From Glandiceps talaboti (lineage: Eukaryota > Hemichordata > Enteropneusta > Spengelidae): DNA of 64,000 bases. The notes beneath the pieces are model-generated. The model was not told the DNA's origin. It saw only the letters and a program-made list of their open reading frames with translations, and did no database searches. The stretch is taken from positions 15,400,276 through 15,464,275 of the forward strand of contig NC_135568.1 of the NCBI RefSeq assembly GCF_964340395.1. Direction: 5' to 3'. A program made the position numbers and the translations under genes. Positions 24,314 to 39,112 of the stretch are shown here, piece by piece; position 1 is the stretch's first letter; every line of letters starts with the position of its first letter.

Positions 24314-26539
24314 TGGTGGGGGGGGTAGGGGTGATCATGCTCTAGAATTAAGTGATGGGGGGGTAGCCTGTTTTTGGTTTTACAGATGGGGGGGGGGGGG
24401 GTCAGTGGATTTTTGTCGGCCCGATTTAAGAGCTCACATAATCTACAGATTGAAATTGGAAGACATAAAAGACCAAAAATAGATATAAAAACAGATTATG
24501 TAACATCTGTAATATGATAGAAGATGAAATACATTTCAGCACAATGTGCAACTTTTCATTGGAATGTAATACAATGTATTCTTATTCTTGTTATTTTTAT
24601 ATCACTTAGGGACAAACATAGGACTGGTAAACTTAGCTATAAAGGAAGTAACAAAAGAGGGTGATAGTGTTGTTGAGGGTATACTCCCTGATGTGTTAGG
24701 GGATGGTGATGAAAGTACATGTTATCACCTGGAAACTGACAGTACTGGTACTCTCCCTTTGTTGAAAGTAGATCTGGGGGATGAAAAAAGATCAGTTCAT
24801 CGTATCAGTAGTGTTGTCATCAAAAACAGATGGGACTTCACTGGACAAGGTTAGTATGAAACTGTACTATCTTGTCTAATTTATTAGAATCATGTACATG
24901 GCTAAAGTATTCAGAAAATTTTCTTCTACTTTGGATATGTAAGGGTGTTAAATTTTGACAAGTGTGAAGTACTAGATCAAGCACAGAGCCTCAATAGGCC
25001 CTGTGTATAAATTACAATGCAAGAAAATATGTTACATCTTACAGATCCTTACGGACTGATTCGACCATAACATTCTGCGCCATGTCAAAAGAGATGAAGT
25101 ACTATAGATGTACGGTAACACTTTTCTCGTACATGGCCTAGATCCGATACTTTGGACCCATACTTTCCACATTTAGCACCCCTTACAGGGAAAATGGAGT
25201 TTCAGTCATGGGACGTGATTCTTTTCATAAACATAGAATACATTTAAACTCCACACTAACAATAACAGACACCACACGGCTGGATGCTTTTTGCAAATCA
25301 CATCAAAAAGTAATAAGCATTAATTGCTACATTTTTGTATTCTTGTACAGTCCAGTATCAACAGGCTTCTGCAAAAATGATTCCAAAGGGACTTTATGAT
25401 ATTAATGGCTTCAATTGTTTACTTTCCTACAGATAATCTGCATGATCACTTGAGTGCATCTACATCTCAATCAACTATGCACAGCACCTATAGTTATTTA
25501 TTTTGCATTTGAAGTTGTCTGAGCATGTGTGATAAATGGTACGTTGCATTAGAGAAACACCACTACAACTTAATTTTCTCTGCAAATACATGTACCTGAA
25601 GGCTCTGCTTCCAGCAATTTATGGCCACTGTCTGTAATCAAAATCAAGCAAACACAGTTTTGTTTATTGATATATAAACTCAAGAATTTTCAGATGCTTT
25701 GCCCATGGTAACCTTGACCTTCAGCCTCAGTGGATTTCAACTAAATCCACCAGCCCAAAGCTCTTGGCTAGGGTATGCATAGGCAGACATAACTAAAAAA
25801 AATATAATAAAACTTAAAATTAGGAAGATTTGCATGGGGAATACAGAAAACAATGATCAAGAATATTTAATTTTCCATTTAAAAATTGCCTTCAAAGAGT
25901 GTGTTGACTTGAAAGAATCATGTGGTAAATCATCAAAAGAATGGTGACTATATAGGCCCAAAAAGTATAATTGTTCATCGCCTCTTTAAAAGAATATTGA
26001 CGCCCATAGCAACAGCCAAATGATAGCATATATCGTCAAGATAGCAACATGGTTGGATAGGCAACTGGATAGTTATTCAGCAAATGAACACCTATTGTTA
26101 GCACGGACTACCATATGGATAAACATTTTTAAAAACTGTACAGTTGTGCTACAACCACATGGTGCTCAGGCTCATTTAGTTCTGTTAACAAATATAAACA
26201 AAACAAAATAAACATACAAGTAAACAAACAAACAAAAACAAACAAATAAATAAACAAGTAAACAAACAAACAAACAAACAAACAAAATAAACTGACAAAT
26301 GAGTAGATACATACATGAGTAAATGACAACAAACCAACGAACAACCAAACACTGTTCATTTAGCTGTCAATTTCGCCGGTAAAAATGTGAGTTCTAAGCA
26401 TATTTGTTCTAGCGAGGTGGATTTTTGACTGATCTAAAGTCAATTTATGGCATATTTTTCAGGATATGAAAATTATAATCGTACTCATAGTACTTGATCA
26501 GTCTCAACCCTTGTCGGTTATTTCCATATGTGACCATTT

Positions 26540-26577
<38 letters not shown>

Positions 26578-28574
26578 TTTGGGTGTTCATTGGTATGTTG
26601 TCGTTTACTCATGTATGTATCTATTCATTTGTCAGTTTATTTTGTTTGTTTGTTTGTTTTTTTACTTATTTATTTATTTATTTGTTTGTTTTTGTTTGTT
26701 TGTTTACTTGTATGTTTATTTTGTTTTGTTTATATTTGTAAACAGAACTAAATGAGCCTGAGCACCCTGTTCTATTGGTTGTATTTTTTCTTTCTAACAC
26801 GATGATTCCTAGTCTCCTTGTGGAAAATCTGGGGGGTTTTTATAGCAAAACCAAATGAGCAGTTTCCCCATGTTGATGTTTATGTAGGAATGTATCACAT
26901 TCAGAAACACCAGTAATAGCTACCCGATAACATTTATACTACCAAGTAGACAAAAAGAAAATCTTCCACATAACACTTCATTTTTTTATTTACAGTCACG
27001 TGTTCTAATAGTTCCCAATTTTTTTATTGTCGTTCAACACACATATAGCAATGTTATGTTCTTTCATCGATGTGAATAAACTTCATACAAAACTTCATAT
27101 ATATATATCAAAATAACTGATTCTTTATCTTTGGACAGATTGTGGGCTTGAGGTGCCGCAATTCCATATAAAGAGTGGCCATGATACTGGGCCTGCTTGG
27201 TATGAAACCATTCCTTCCACACCAGAGCAATGCTGTAGTAATTGTAGAAACAACCCAGATTGTAAATCATGGATAGTTGACATGAATCCTGCTTGTTGGC
27301 AATCCTCCACAACATTAATGTCCTATTATGAACTCACTTTTCCAATACGTTTCCCTTACGGTAAGTACACATCTAGTCATTACCATAATATATACTGATA
27401 AGATAAAGATTAAATACAGTGAATTTCAACTTTGATATGTAATTATCCAATCATTTACATCATTAGATACAGAATAGTAGAGTTTTCAATAACTTTTAGT
27501 TTTCATTTTTTATGTCTGTCACTTGTTGACATGGATACTATAAATCTTCAATCTAACACTAGTACTTGCAAAAAAAAGTGCGCATAAGGCGGCCATTTTT
27601 TATCTCTGATGTGTCTCATGCCCTGACTGACCCTATATTACTTTGATTTGATAAAATGATTGTAAACAAAATATTAACCAGAAATTTTTTTTTAGTAAAA
27701 TCAATTAAAATCAATTATTTATTAATTATTGAATTGTTAACCAGAAAAAAATGTGATGTCATTGAAGTAAGATGGCAATATAACAAGTTCATATATAGGC
27801 GAAAGTTGTCATCTATCTTTGTAATTTTGTCCAAATAACAAAACAAATGATTGACATATGCATTGTTTTGACTTCACGAGTTATTTCTAGGCTATCCAGA
27901 TTGTTAAAACTACCGGTATACACACAGACAGTTAATTTTTTCTTTTTTTGTTTTCCCTCAATTTTAACCAATTTTAATTTTCTGTTGTTAGATCCCACCA
28001 CATTTTTAAAGGCATTTGTTTTTTCCCACTACTACCACCACAGTGAGTTTGTGTTTGTATTAAATCGATGCCTGTGTTTGCATCTAATTGACTGAGCTGA
28101 AGGCTAGAACTCCCACAGAATAGATGAGCACACAACTGGTAACTTCAGGACAGAGGTCAACATCTCCAGTCCACCACATTATCCCCAATATCTTTACTTA
28201 ATGTGAGACCCTCTCTAACTAAACAGTAAATTCACTGCATTTCACTGATATGTTATGATATTACTTTACCATTATGGCAGTAGTGGGGTGTGGTAGCATG
28301 AGGATTTGGAACTGGTGGCAGCAGTAGGATCATGCCAAAATCACAAAATAATCCAAAGTTAGATAAACAAAGTGGGTTAAAGTAAAATATTACCCTACCC
28401 TGACTTTTAATTTCTAAAATTAGAATATGGTCGTCCCCGAGGACCAATTAGTAAAGAGTGACCCACTGTCTAATTCTCCCAGACCCCCCCCCCCCCCCGA
28501 AGAATTAATGAGGGCTCTCTAACAGAACTTGATATGATAAAAATTTAAATAACACCCCCTCCCCCCACCCCCAC

Positions 28575-28647
<73 letters not shown>

Positions 28648-30438
28648 AATGTGTGCGCTTATTGTTGATATTTGGTAGAATTGAGTTCAAATGTAAGAAC
28701 CATTAAAATACCAAGTGTAAAATACCACATGATGATTACCATGTATAGCAAAGTGTACATGCTGTTACGTTGGCTTTTGTTGAGATGCGTTTTAATCAAA
28801 CAGTTTTCCAGTTTAAGGTAACCACATCAAAATTTGTCTAATTTCTCTTTCCAGATGATGGTGGTTGGACTTCAATATTCATGTACGGTGCAATTATACG
28901 TGCTGGGTACTCATCAGACATCAGTTCTAATCCAGTCTGTGGGGATGAAGTTGCTTTAGACAACACTACTAATAGTGACCTTGCATTCCCATGCAATGAT
29001 AGATTTGGACGATATGTCAGTATTGAACAGAGTGGTACATACAGTCAGCTGAGAGCCTGTGAAGTCGAAGTGTATGCAGGTAAATGCTGCTGGTTTATGT
29101 CTCTTTAAAATATCATCTTCATTTCTTCATTTTAAAACAGCACACCCACCTTACACTGTAAACATCAAGCTAAATCCTCAATCTCTTCAAAAAAAATCGG
29201 TCCTGCTTTTAACGATATGTTTTTGTAAAAATGTTCATATACATATCAACTAGAAAGAATCATTGACAAGAGAAGGTGCTTTCAAAAGCGACATGGTCTG
29301 GATTTTCTATGAATTTTGTCGTCATTTTTGCTTCATGATAAAACATTTATTTATGCGTTACTATTTACAGAGACATGCCTAAGTATCATCAGTAATCAAC
29401 GACAGAAAACTTACAATATAGGCTGGTATAATTACACTATATTTATATTTACATATATGAAATAGTTTGTCATACGTCTTTTCATTTGATGTATTACGTG
29501 ACCCCCAAATCAAATGGTACAAGGACCTAGACACAAACGTTGATTTGAATCACACGTTTATCACCTTGCCAACCAAAGTTCTAGGTGCACTGTTCACTTC
29601 CTTTTCACAAATCTTTGAATAATTTTATTTTGTTACAATAGAAAGTGAGTTTTTGATATGCAGTTAACTGCTGTAGACTTACAAAGTTGTTATGTATCAT
29701 AGCGGGTCATTTGTTCAGTACTGAGGTCAGCCCAAACTTCGTTGTTTCGAAAGAACTCACACCAGACAATGTATATTCAGTGAGATATTGTCTAATTAGA
29801 TTTAATTATGATGACTTGCATAACGAGATCAGTCAATGCATCTTGACCATGGTCTTGATCGAGAAAGGGATTGGCTGATGTGTGAGGGCGTGGTCTTGTT
29901 GCTAGGCACAATTAAATCATATTTCAAAAATTTTGTTATCTTTGCAAAATACACTAGCGTTTGGCTGTTGCTAAGAGTGGGGTCTTGGTTGATATGAATA
30001 GTTGTGTTAATGTCATGAACTAAATCTCCATATAACCACCTCAAGAAACACCTTTGACAAATTTTTGACTGAAAGAAATTCCTTCTTTTTAGACATATCA
30101 GTAATGTGATCTTATCTTGCCTTAAACACAAAAAATCACTCTTTTAGACTAATTTTGGCTTATGGTTGTTTTTCCTGAACAGATTTCTTAATTAGACACT
30201 AAAAATAACAAAGTAATCAACCCAGTGATATTGTACTTGGACAGTCTAATAATAGTTTTGCAATGAACAGCGCCCTCATTATATTGGTGGGAGAAAATGG
30301 TAGAGTCAATGCATATGCAGACATAGCCGAGATTCAGCTGGCACAGCACATGTTTCAAGTAGAAGCGAATTACATCCTGACGAGGCTTGTTTTTCATTTT
30401 TTTATTTTTTTTATTTATTTATTTATTTATTTATTTTT

Positions 30439-30473
<35 letters not shown>

Positions 30474-31718
30474 TTTTTTTTTTTTTTTTGGGGGGGGGGG
30501 GGCGTTTATTGATGGATTTTTGTCGTTTGAGGCAGTTTTAGCTCGTTTGGGAAAAGTTTAGCGTATTTGGTATGTTGTCTAAGCCCTGCAGAACGTGTGT
30601 AGTACATACTAGTACTATTAGTGGAGTCACGTATCCAGCAAGCAGACATTTATTCAACTCTCTACTTTGTGAAATTCACGTCATCATTTTCTCTTTTATC
30701 TGTATAGATTTTGTGCATTATGTCAGCCTTGGATGCTACACTGACGATCTGAATTCTCATGTCTTTCCTGAAAGTAGTAATCTAGAAGATAACGACCAGG
30801 TTTCAGATTTATTAGATGGCGAATACAGTGACAGACAGGATGCATTTAAGAAATGCTCTCTTGCTGCTAATCGACTCGAATTCTTGGTTTTCTCATTAAC
30901 AAATGGAGGGAAATGTTGGGCAGGCGATACATTAGGGTTAACCTATGATATGTATGGTACATCTAATGTTTGTGCTGATGATGGAGAGGGTGGACTCCAT
31001 GCGAATCATGTTTATCTTAGAGTAAATGGATTCAGAAGTAAGTACAGTTTGTTTAAAGTGGTATAGACTGAGTTTACAATAGTTTTACTATTTTTAGAAC
31101 TTAAACCTCAATTGAACTATTTTCTAGATCTTACTGTTAATGTTGATATTAACAGAGAGGACGCTTTTAATGCTCTCTTGCTGTTAATTGACTCGGATTC
31201 CTGGTTTACTCAGTACAAAATGGAGGGAAATGTTGGGCAGGCGATACATTAGAATTAACCTACGATGTGTATGGTATATCTGATTCTTGTGCTGCAGACG
31301 GAGCAGGTGGACCATGGAAAAATCATGTTTTAATATCTTAGAGTAAATGGATCAACACTTTTACAAATAAAGAAATAATTAGTACTTAAATCAATTTTTT
31401 CTAGCCGTGGCTTGTATATGTAAATGTTGATCTACGTTAGCTGCGATAATTGTAGCGTTGAATTTGATGTTAATCTTAGAGTAAATGGATTCAGAAGTAA
31501 GTGTATTTTGTTTAGTAGCATAGGCTGAGTTTACAAAAGTTTGGCTAAAAGTAAACCTCAGTTTAAGTATTCTAGTATATTTTGTTAATGTTGATGTTAG
31601 CAGTGATAATTGATAACTGATAACGTTCAATAGTGCTATAGGCATGGTACGGTGTATGTCTGTCTGTATGTCTGTGGATATGTGTGCGTGTATGTGTATG
31701 TATGTATGTATGTATGTA

Positions 31719-31754
<36 letters not shown>

Positions 31755-34700
31755 CATGCATGTATGTATGTATGTACGTATGTATGTGTGTGTGTGTATG
31801 TATGTATGTATGTATGCATGCATGCATGTATGTATGTATGTATGTATGTATGTATGTATGTATGTATGTGTGGGTGGACAACTTAAACTCAAAAACTGCC
31901 AATCCGATTGCCTTGGTATTTGATGGGGACAGTACCTGTGGTGTCTAGTTGGGAGATTGTTCAAAGCAACATGATCAGATCACAGGTGTGTGATTTGGGT
32001 CAAACCTGTCCTTATAATTAGTCAAAAAACTTAAATTCAAAAACTACTGGTCAGATTGATCTGAAATATTATGGGAACACTTCTTAGGGGTGTGTTGATT
32101 TAAGAATTGTTCATGTGTAGATGAAGGACGTGTATTCACGACATGATATGTTTGCATACAAATTGTTCATGACATGCATGATGATCCCAACAGTAATATG
32201 ATAATATGCAAATTAGGTCGAAATATGTGTATTTTGTTCAAACAAATTGGCTATCCTAGCAGTTTTGGTAAATTTACTATTGTGCTGGAAAAGTTTACTA
32301 GGTCATTAGATACATTTAAACTATGGCAATCATATCAATTTCTTCTGTTCAAAATTTGAAAATCTGTATTTGTAGCCTTACTGAGGGTATGACAAGTAGT
32401 TATAAGTTCCCATTTTTGATGTAATTTTCTCGGTATCCTCTGAAATGAGAGTTGACAATCTAGAAATTTAATATCAATTGTGTACTTGTAAAACCTTATC
32501 ATATCATCATGACTTTGATCAATCTCAAAATATTAATGTTTTCCCTTTACAGATAGTGTCCCTGGTAGATTTGTAAACCTTGGCTGTTTCGTGCAATCAG
32601 CATCAGACCCTGCCATTCCACCCATAGAGGGCACTGATGACAAATTATCAGACGACTACAAGCAGCGTTCACAAGCCATTCGGAAGTGTGCCATTGTATC
32701 TGCTAAACAAGGGTTTCCAATCTTTGGCATTCACGATGGCGGTCAGTGTGTGTCAAGTGATACTGCCTGGCTGACTTATGATAAGAATGGAGAATCGACT
32801 GACTGTGGGGATGGGAAAGGTGCACTCAATGCGATTGATGTATATGCTGTTGTTTATGATGGCGGTGAGAAATCTTCCTCCAGCTTGTGTACATGCATGC
32901 ATGCATCGGCACGCATGCATGCAATTGTGCATGTGCACGTTCCACTATACGAAATGTCATATTTTACCATGTCTTTCCACCGGGGTAAATCTTTAGCAGA
33001 GAATGTGTAAATGTGGTGAGTATGAGACGAAGTGACACCTTTTTCATACTTTACCCCCAGTGATGTCTCCCCTGGGGGTTGTAGACAGTCAAAAGTGTCA
33101 CTTCATCTCGTACTACCCCTTGACAGAGATGGTAGTTAGGTGGGTCACAGGTAGCATACAGCTCTTTCCAAAATCAACCGGGCCAGATAAGTACATCTAG
33201 CTTTTTCATATATTCTTTATGAGCACAACCATCTCTTTCAGATTGGCTCTGACCCCGTATTGTAATCTTTGGGAGTTGCCCCCCCGCCCTTGTGGCATGT
33301 GTGGAGGGGGATGCAGCATATCACATACAATAATGCATAGAAGCAGTAAATATTATTTCTAACTAGTAATTATATCAATATTTATCTATAATAATTATAA
33401 TAATAAAGTAGACATAAATACAGCACTCGATAAATTAAGCTTGATAAATTATTTTCTCAGATGATACACCACCTGAAATGAATTGTTCAAATATGGTGGA
33501 AACAACATCTCCCGGTTTAGATGTCAACATTATATCAAAGTATGACATCCAGGTGACTGACAATGTGGACTTTGAGAGTGATATAACGATATCCTGTGAT
33601 CCCTCACAACGTGCTACATTTCCTGTTGGTGAAACCAATGTTACATGTGTAGCCACTGATTCGTCTTTCAACAACCAATCATGTTATTTCACTATACTTA
33701 TTGAAGGTTAGTAGATTGTTGTATTTGTGGCATAATTGCCTTACAGATTTGCATGCAGCTCTTCTTATTAATTAGTTCTCATTTTTAGCACAACTGAACT
33801 GATAAGGCTCTCAGTAGTGCTATAGGCATGGTGCAGTGTCTGTCCGTCTGTCATTCTGTGTGTGTGTGTGTGTGTGGACAACTTAAAGTCAAAAACTACC
33901 AGACCGATTGGCTTGGTATTTGGTGGGGACATTACTTTTGGTGTCTACCAACAGGGATTCTTAGACAATTGAACAAACATTCAAAAAGTGTATACAAATA
34001 TACTTAACAACAAGACCATGCCCATAGCAACAGCCAAATGATCGCATATATTTCAAAGATAACAAGGATTAATAGACAAGTGAATAAACATTCAAAAAAT
34101 GTATGTTAATGTGGCTAGCAACAAGACCACACCCATAGCAACACCCAAATGATCATGTATATTGCAAAGAGGGATTAATAGACAAATGAATAGACATTCA
34201 AAAAGTTTATGCAAATAAACCTAGCAACAAGACCCCACCAATAACAAAAGCCAAATGATCGCATATATTGCAAAGATAACAACAGGGCTGGATAGGCAAC
34301 TGGATAAATAATTCCGCAAATGAACACCTATACCTAGTATGGATCACCATGTGGGTAAACATTTTTAAAAACTGTACAGGTGTGATGCAATGCAATTAGC
34401 ACTATTGTTTTGTTCTACCAATGAGGATTTTCAGTTGTATACCATGCATACATGGATCCTCTTGTGGCATACGTTTAGTTAAATGTGATATTATCAAAAT
34501 GTTGTCTTACCAATAGTATAATTTCAGAAACGATATATTCTTCATTGTCATATTTTTGTATATTTTCAAGATTTTTTGTTTATTTGTCACATTTTTCTTT
34601 ATTTTCACGTTTTTGTTTGTTACATTTTGTTTATTTTAAAGTGTTATCACATTTTTAATATCATGTATTTTGCTTGTTACATTTTTGTTTATTTTTACGT

Positions 34701-34768
34701 TTTTGTCAGTTTATATTATTTTCACATTTTTACCTCCCGTAAGTGTACGGGAGGTATCAAAATGGCGA

Positions 34769-34799
<31 letters not shown>

Positions 34800-37700
34800 A
34801 TGTCCGTCCATCCATCTGTGTATGTATGTATGTGTGTGTGTCTGTCTGTGTCTGTCTGTCTGTCTGTCTGATTGTCCGTCCATCTGTGTGTGTGTGTGTG
34901 TCTGTGTGTGTGTGTCTGTCTGGCCTATGATGTGGGTTGTTGATACAACTTTTACCTTTAAAGAGTACTGTGAATAATTAATGATATTCAGTAGCGGTAT
35001 CATGCACTCTTCAAATTCCGTATAATTTGGAAGATACATTAACCAAAGAAAGTGCACTTGTACAAAAAAAGACTGTTAGCATATAGCTTTATTTTAGTTT
35101 AAATGAGTTTGCATAATTAGTGATTCCCTTACAGGAGGCATTCAGTTTAAATCTGGTTTGTTTATTTGTCAGTTTTGTTGATTTTGACTTTTCTTTTGGT
35201 CACATTGGTGTTTATTTTCCCATTTTTATGTTTATTTGTCAATTTCTTGTGTATTTTCACATGTTTTGATTTTATTTTATCCTGTTTTTATCTATTTGTG
35301 ACATTTTTGTTTATTTGTCAGACAAAGAATCACCCATACCCGAGTGCCCTGATATGACCATAGAAACCCTCCCTGGAGTTGACTACGGTGAAGTATCTGC
35401 ATTTGATGTGACAGCAACTGACAATGTGGATGGTCAAGTAAACATCATCATAGCCTGTACTCATGACACAAACATTCAATTCCGTTTCGGGATAACATCT
35501 GTTTCTTGTAACTTCACTGACAGAGCTAACAACAATGCTAACTGTATGTTTGCGGTTAATGTTGAAGGTGAGTTTTATAATATTTTTACTGCTATACTAA
35601 ATCTACCAAGTCTTCTTATACACTGTTTATTAAAACATGTAACATTAGACTGCTAGGTAATATTTGCATAAGACAAAATAAAAAAAAATATGTGTTTCTG
35701 ATAACCCTACCAACCCTAGCCTGTACATATTTCATTAAACAATCACAGAAGGAGTATTCTGACTAACATTTGCTAGAAATTGGTACTTTGGCAAGAAAGT
35801 TACCAAAGACAATCTTGCAAGACAAGTTGAATGATATGGTGTTTGGTTGAGGTTTGATAAATACACTTCAGTAAAATTATAATTTTTGTGGAAAAAGTAC
35901 TAATTTTCTTGCAAGATCGCCTGATGTTTCTGGAAAAAGTTTCAACATCTCGCAACCATTGTCGACTTTTTATGGAAAACATATCAATATCTTTTGAGAG
36001 AGCTTTCTTTTCTGGAAAAAATTTTCAATTACATTTGTACTTGTAATCATTGTCTAGTTTTATGGAAAAAGTCATAATTAAATTCTTGCAATATTGTCTG
36101 TTTCTTTGGAAAAGTTTCAGCTTCTTGTAATTATTGTCTACTTTTCATGAAAACGTATAAATTTTTATACTGTACATGTCTGAATGAGATGAAGTTATAA
36201 CAAATTAATCACTGCAAACAAAACAAAACAAAACTTTTCTTTCAATTCCATTCTTCGGATAGATAACGAACCGCCAACTGTGATGTGTGTTGATCAAAGC
36301 ATACCACGTTTCAAACTACCTGCTGAATATAATAACTATAGCGGCATCAGTTTCAGTGACAATGTTTATGACAACTCTGATATCGAAATGACGTGTGATC
36401 CTCCAGAAGGTAGTCAGTTTGGTGAGGGTGACACCCCTGTCAGTTGCGATTTCACTGACCCATCAAGCAATGTTTATCAGTGTAACTTTATTGTTACAGG
36501 TAGGTGAATCACTGACCTTTACTTTAAATTTACTTCAATTTAATTTATTCTTGCAGTATGTAGTTCTTGTTAAACGACCAAGGTTTCTATGACTACGTGT
36601 TTGTACCGTTTTGCTTCTTCGTGTTGGAAGGCATTGTCAAGCTGTCCGTTTTATGGCGTAATTCATCTTAGGTGGGTAGGGGGGGGGTGGTGGCGTTGGA
36701 GCTGAAGTGGTTGGGTTTAGTTATTCTTGTTTTTATCAAATGACCAGCAGTGGTCTATCATTTCCTTAAATATTGCTGATGAGTTTTGTAATAGTTATAT
36801 GATACTTGAATTACTTTGACTCTATACTAATTTGAAATCAATATTCTTTAAACCTAGCTGCACTAGCTGTAACTGGGGTGTTATTTTTTTGATCAGATGA
36901 TCAACATTATATTCATTGAAAATTGTTCAAATACCAATAATTGGACATTGTATATGTTAATTAGAGGCAATATTATTATGTACATGTATTATAAAGGTGA
37001 AATCGTGTTTCGGTGGGGTGCTGAAAATCAATTTGATCACTTACACAAATATGTTTATCCACACGTGTCAATACTGTACGATATCACAATTAAGTCATTA
37101 TATCTAGTACTAAAGTTTCAGAAAAATGTACCAGTTGCAGCTAGTGCAGCCTTACCTTCATTTTCTTCACCAATCTCGGTAAACTTCTTTTAGGTATTCT
37201 TGTGCTTTTGTGTGTTTCTTATAAATTTTGCTTGTACAAATCAGTTAACCTCAGTAGCATAAAATAAAGTCAAGTACCCAAGTCACATGTGGGCATGTGC
37301 CCTGGGGGGGGGGGGGGTACTCGGGTGGGTAATGGGTACATATGTACCCTGGTGGACAAAATTTACAACCACAAATACTACAAAAAATCAAAAAGTAGGG
37401 GTCAAAAGTCTACATTTTAGCCAGAAACGGGGGTCAAAACTCTGCATTTAACTGACTACAACATTCACGGCGCTGCTCCAATCGTCCGAGTGGTCATGAG
37501 TTTGAACACTTTTGATACACTTTCACATGACACGTGCATGCTCTAGTCATCGCTAGGTCATTGGCTGCCGGGGGTGCCTATTTCCGATAAAGATGACTGA
37601 AAACAACCCGTGGAAACAACCTTGTTCAAAATATGGGGTTTAAGGTATACATAGAAGTGGCCGTATGGATGATGGATGCGAATACTTAATACGTGATTGG

Positions 37701-39050
37701 TTCAAGCAAACTTTCCTATTTCACCAGTTGATTATATGATGAAAAAGAGAGTCATTCAAATACTCTTCAAATATAATTTTTTACTTTCAATGATGTTTTT
37801 ATGGTTCTTATCAGGTATAGTATTGGAACTGATTTGCCCGGAGAACATTTGGAAAACTGTACCTGATATCTTCACTACACCAGAGAGTGCATATGTAGCA
37901 GTCAGCTGGGAACCACCATATACTTACAACCAGACTGATATCAAATTATTATGTACACATAAACCAGGGAGTAATTTCACACATGGCAATACAACTGTAA
38001 CATATACTGTACAGGATGAAACAAGTTTGGATTATCTTGCAAGTTGTTCTTTCAACATAGAAGTTGAAAGTAAGTTCTCATTTAAGCTTGATAACTAGAT
38101 AACAAAATTACCCCGCAATAGTCCCCAAACTTTCTGCTTAAGGCACCAGGCCAACAAAGTTGAATAACATAGTAAAGCTAATATGTGTTGGATGGGTCAC
38201 ATGGAATTTGCACCTCTCTGGTTCATCAAGGACATACATGTATATAAACAGGGGGACGTGCCACACCTTGATTCCTCTACAGCCATTTGACAATTGAATT
38301 TTTAAGTCGCTTTTGTTGTTGATACTTTAGTATATTCGGATGCCATTTTATGTAGTGTTTCTCGAGTATGTTTTCCACACGAGACATAATCTGGCGTTGG
38401 TTAAAAATTGACAATTTTTTAGGCTATTTTATACAGAAATTTGAGCATTGATGAGGTCGAATATACATAGTTGAGTCAACACCTTTTTAACAGTACTGAG
38501 GCTATTGTTTCAAGAGGTATGAAGCTCCTAACTTTGTTTGTTTCCCAGAATGCCTCACAGCAGGCCTCTTCTAGGCCAGATTTGCCTATTCCTATAAATC
38601 AATTTTAGAGTTAGGTTGGGTATCTCAGGTAGGGAAAATGACTTAACCTAAAAAAATCGCAGCTATGATAAATTCACACCGCTTTTATTATGTGTGCTCC
38701 TCTTAAATTTACCACATGGTATCCCATTCTGGGATCGGCACAGTATCCCACAGGTTTTGTACTGGGTGCATACAGCTGTGCAGTTAGCAGCACAGTTTCT
38801 GCACAGAGATTGTTGCACCGCTTGTAAGTGAAAAATGCTGTCACACAAGTGCTGTGTTATTGAAATGTGATAACTTAAAGGCATATGTCAAACTGTAATT
38901 TAACTTCCAAAGGTAATCAAGCTGGCCTCATATCATCTCTTATCTTTCTATCTTAACTGCACAACTTGAAACAAAGACGCGTTTTTTGCCGTGGCAGTTA
39001 CATGATGGAAGAAATCATGAAATGAATACAGAAAAAAACTAAGAAATAAG

Positions 39051-39112
<62 letters not shown>

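Larger units (their letters stand above)
31038..32552. other. Intron 5: decayed exon-5 duplicate and (TATG)n
   Basis: Holds pieces duplicated from exon 5 and its donor (31140-31510), a large (TATG/TGTG)n tract (about 31655-31870), and the start of a dispersed repeat (31871-31950) that recurs at 33867 in intron 7. Confidence 0.7.

Noticed and set aside
31391-31964. Long open frames on both strands rich in YVCM or HTYI
   Set aside because: They are translations of the TATG/TG microsatellite.
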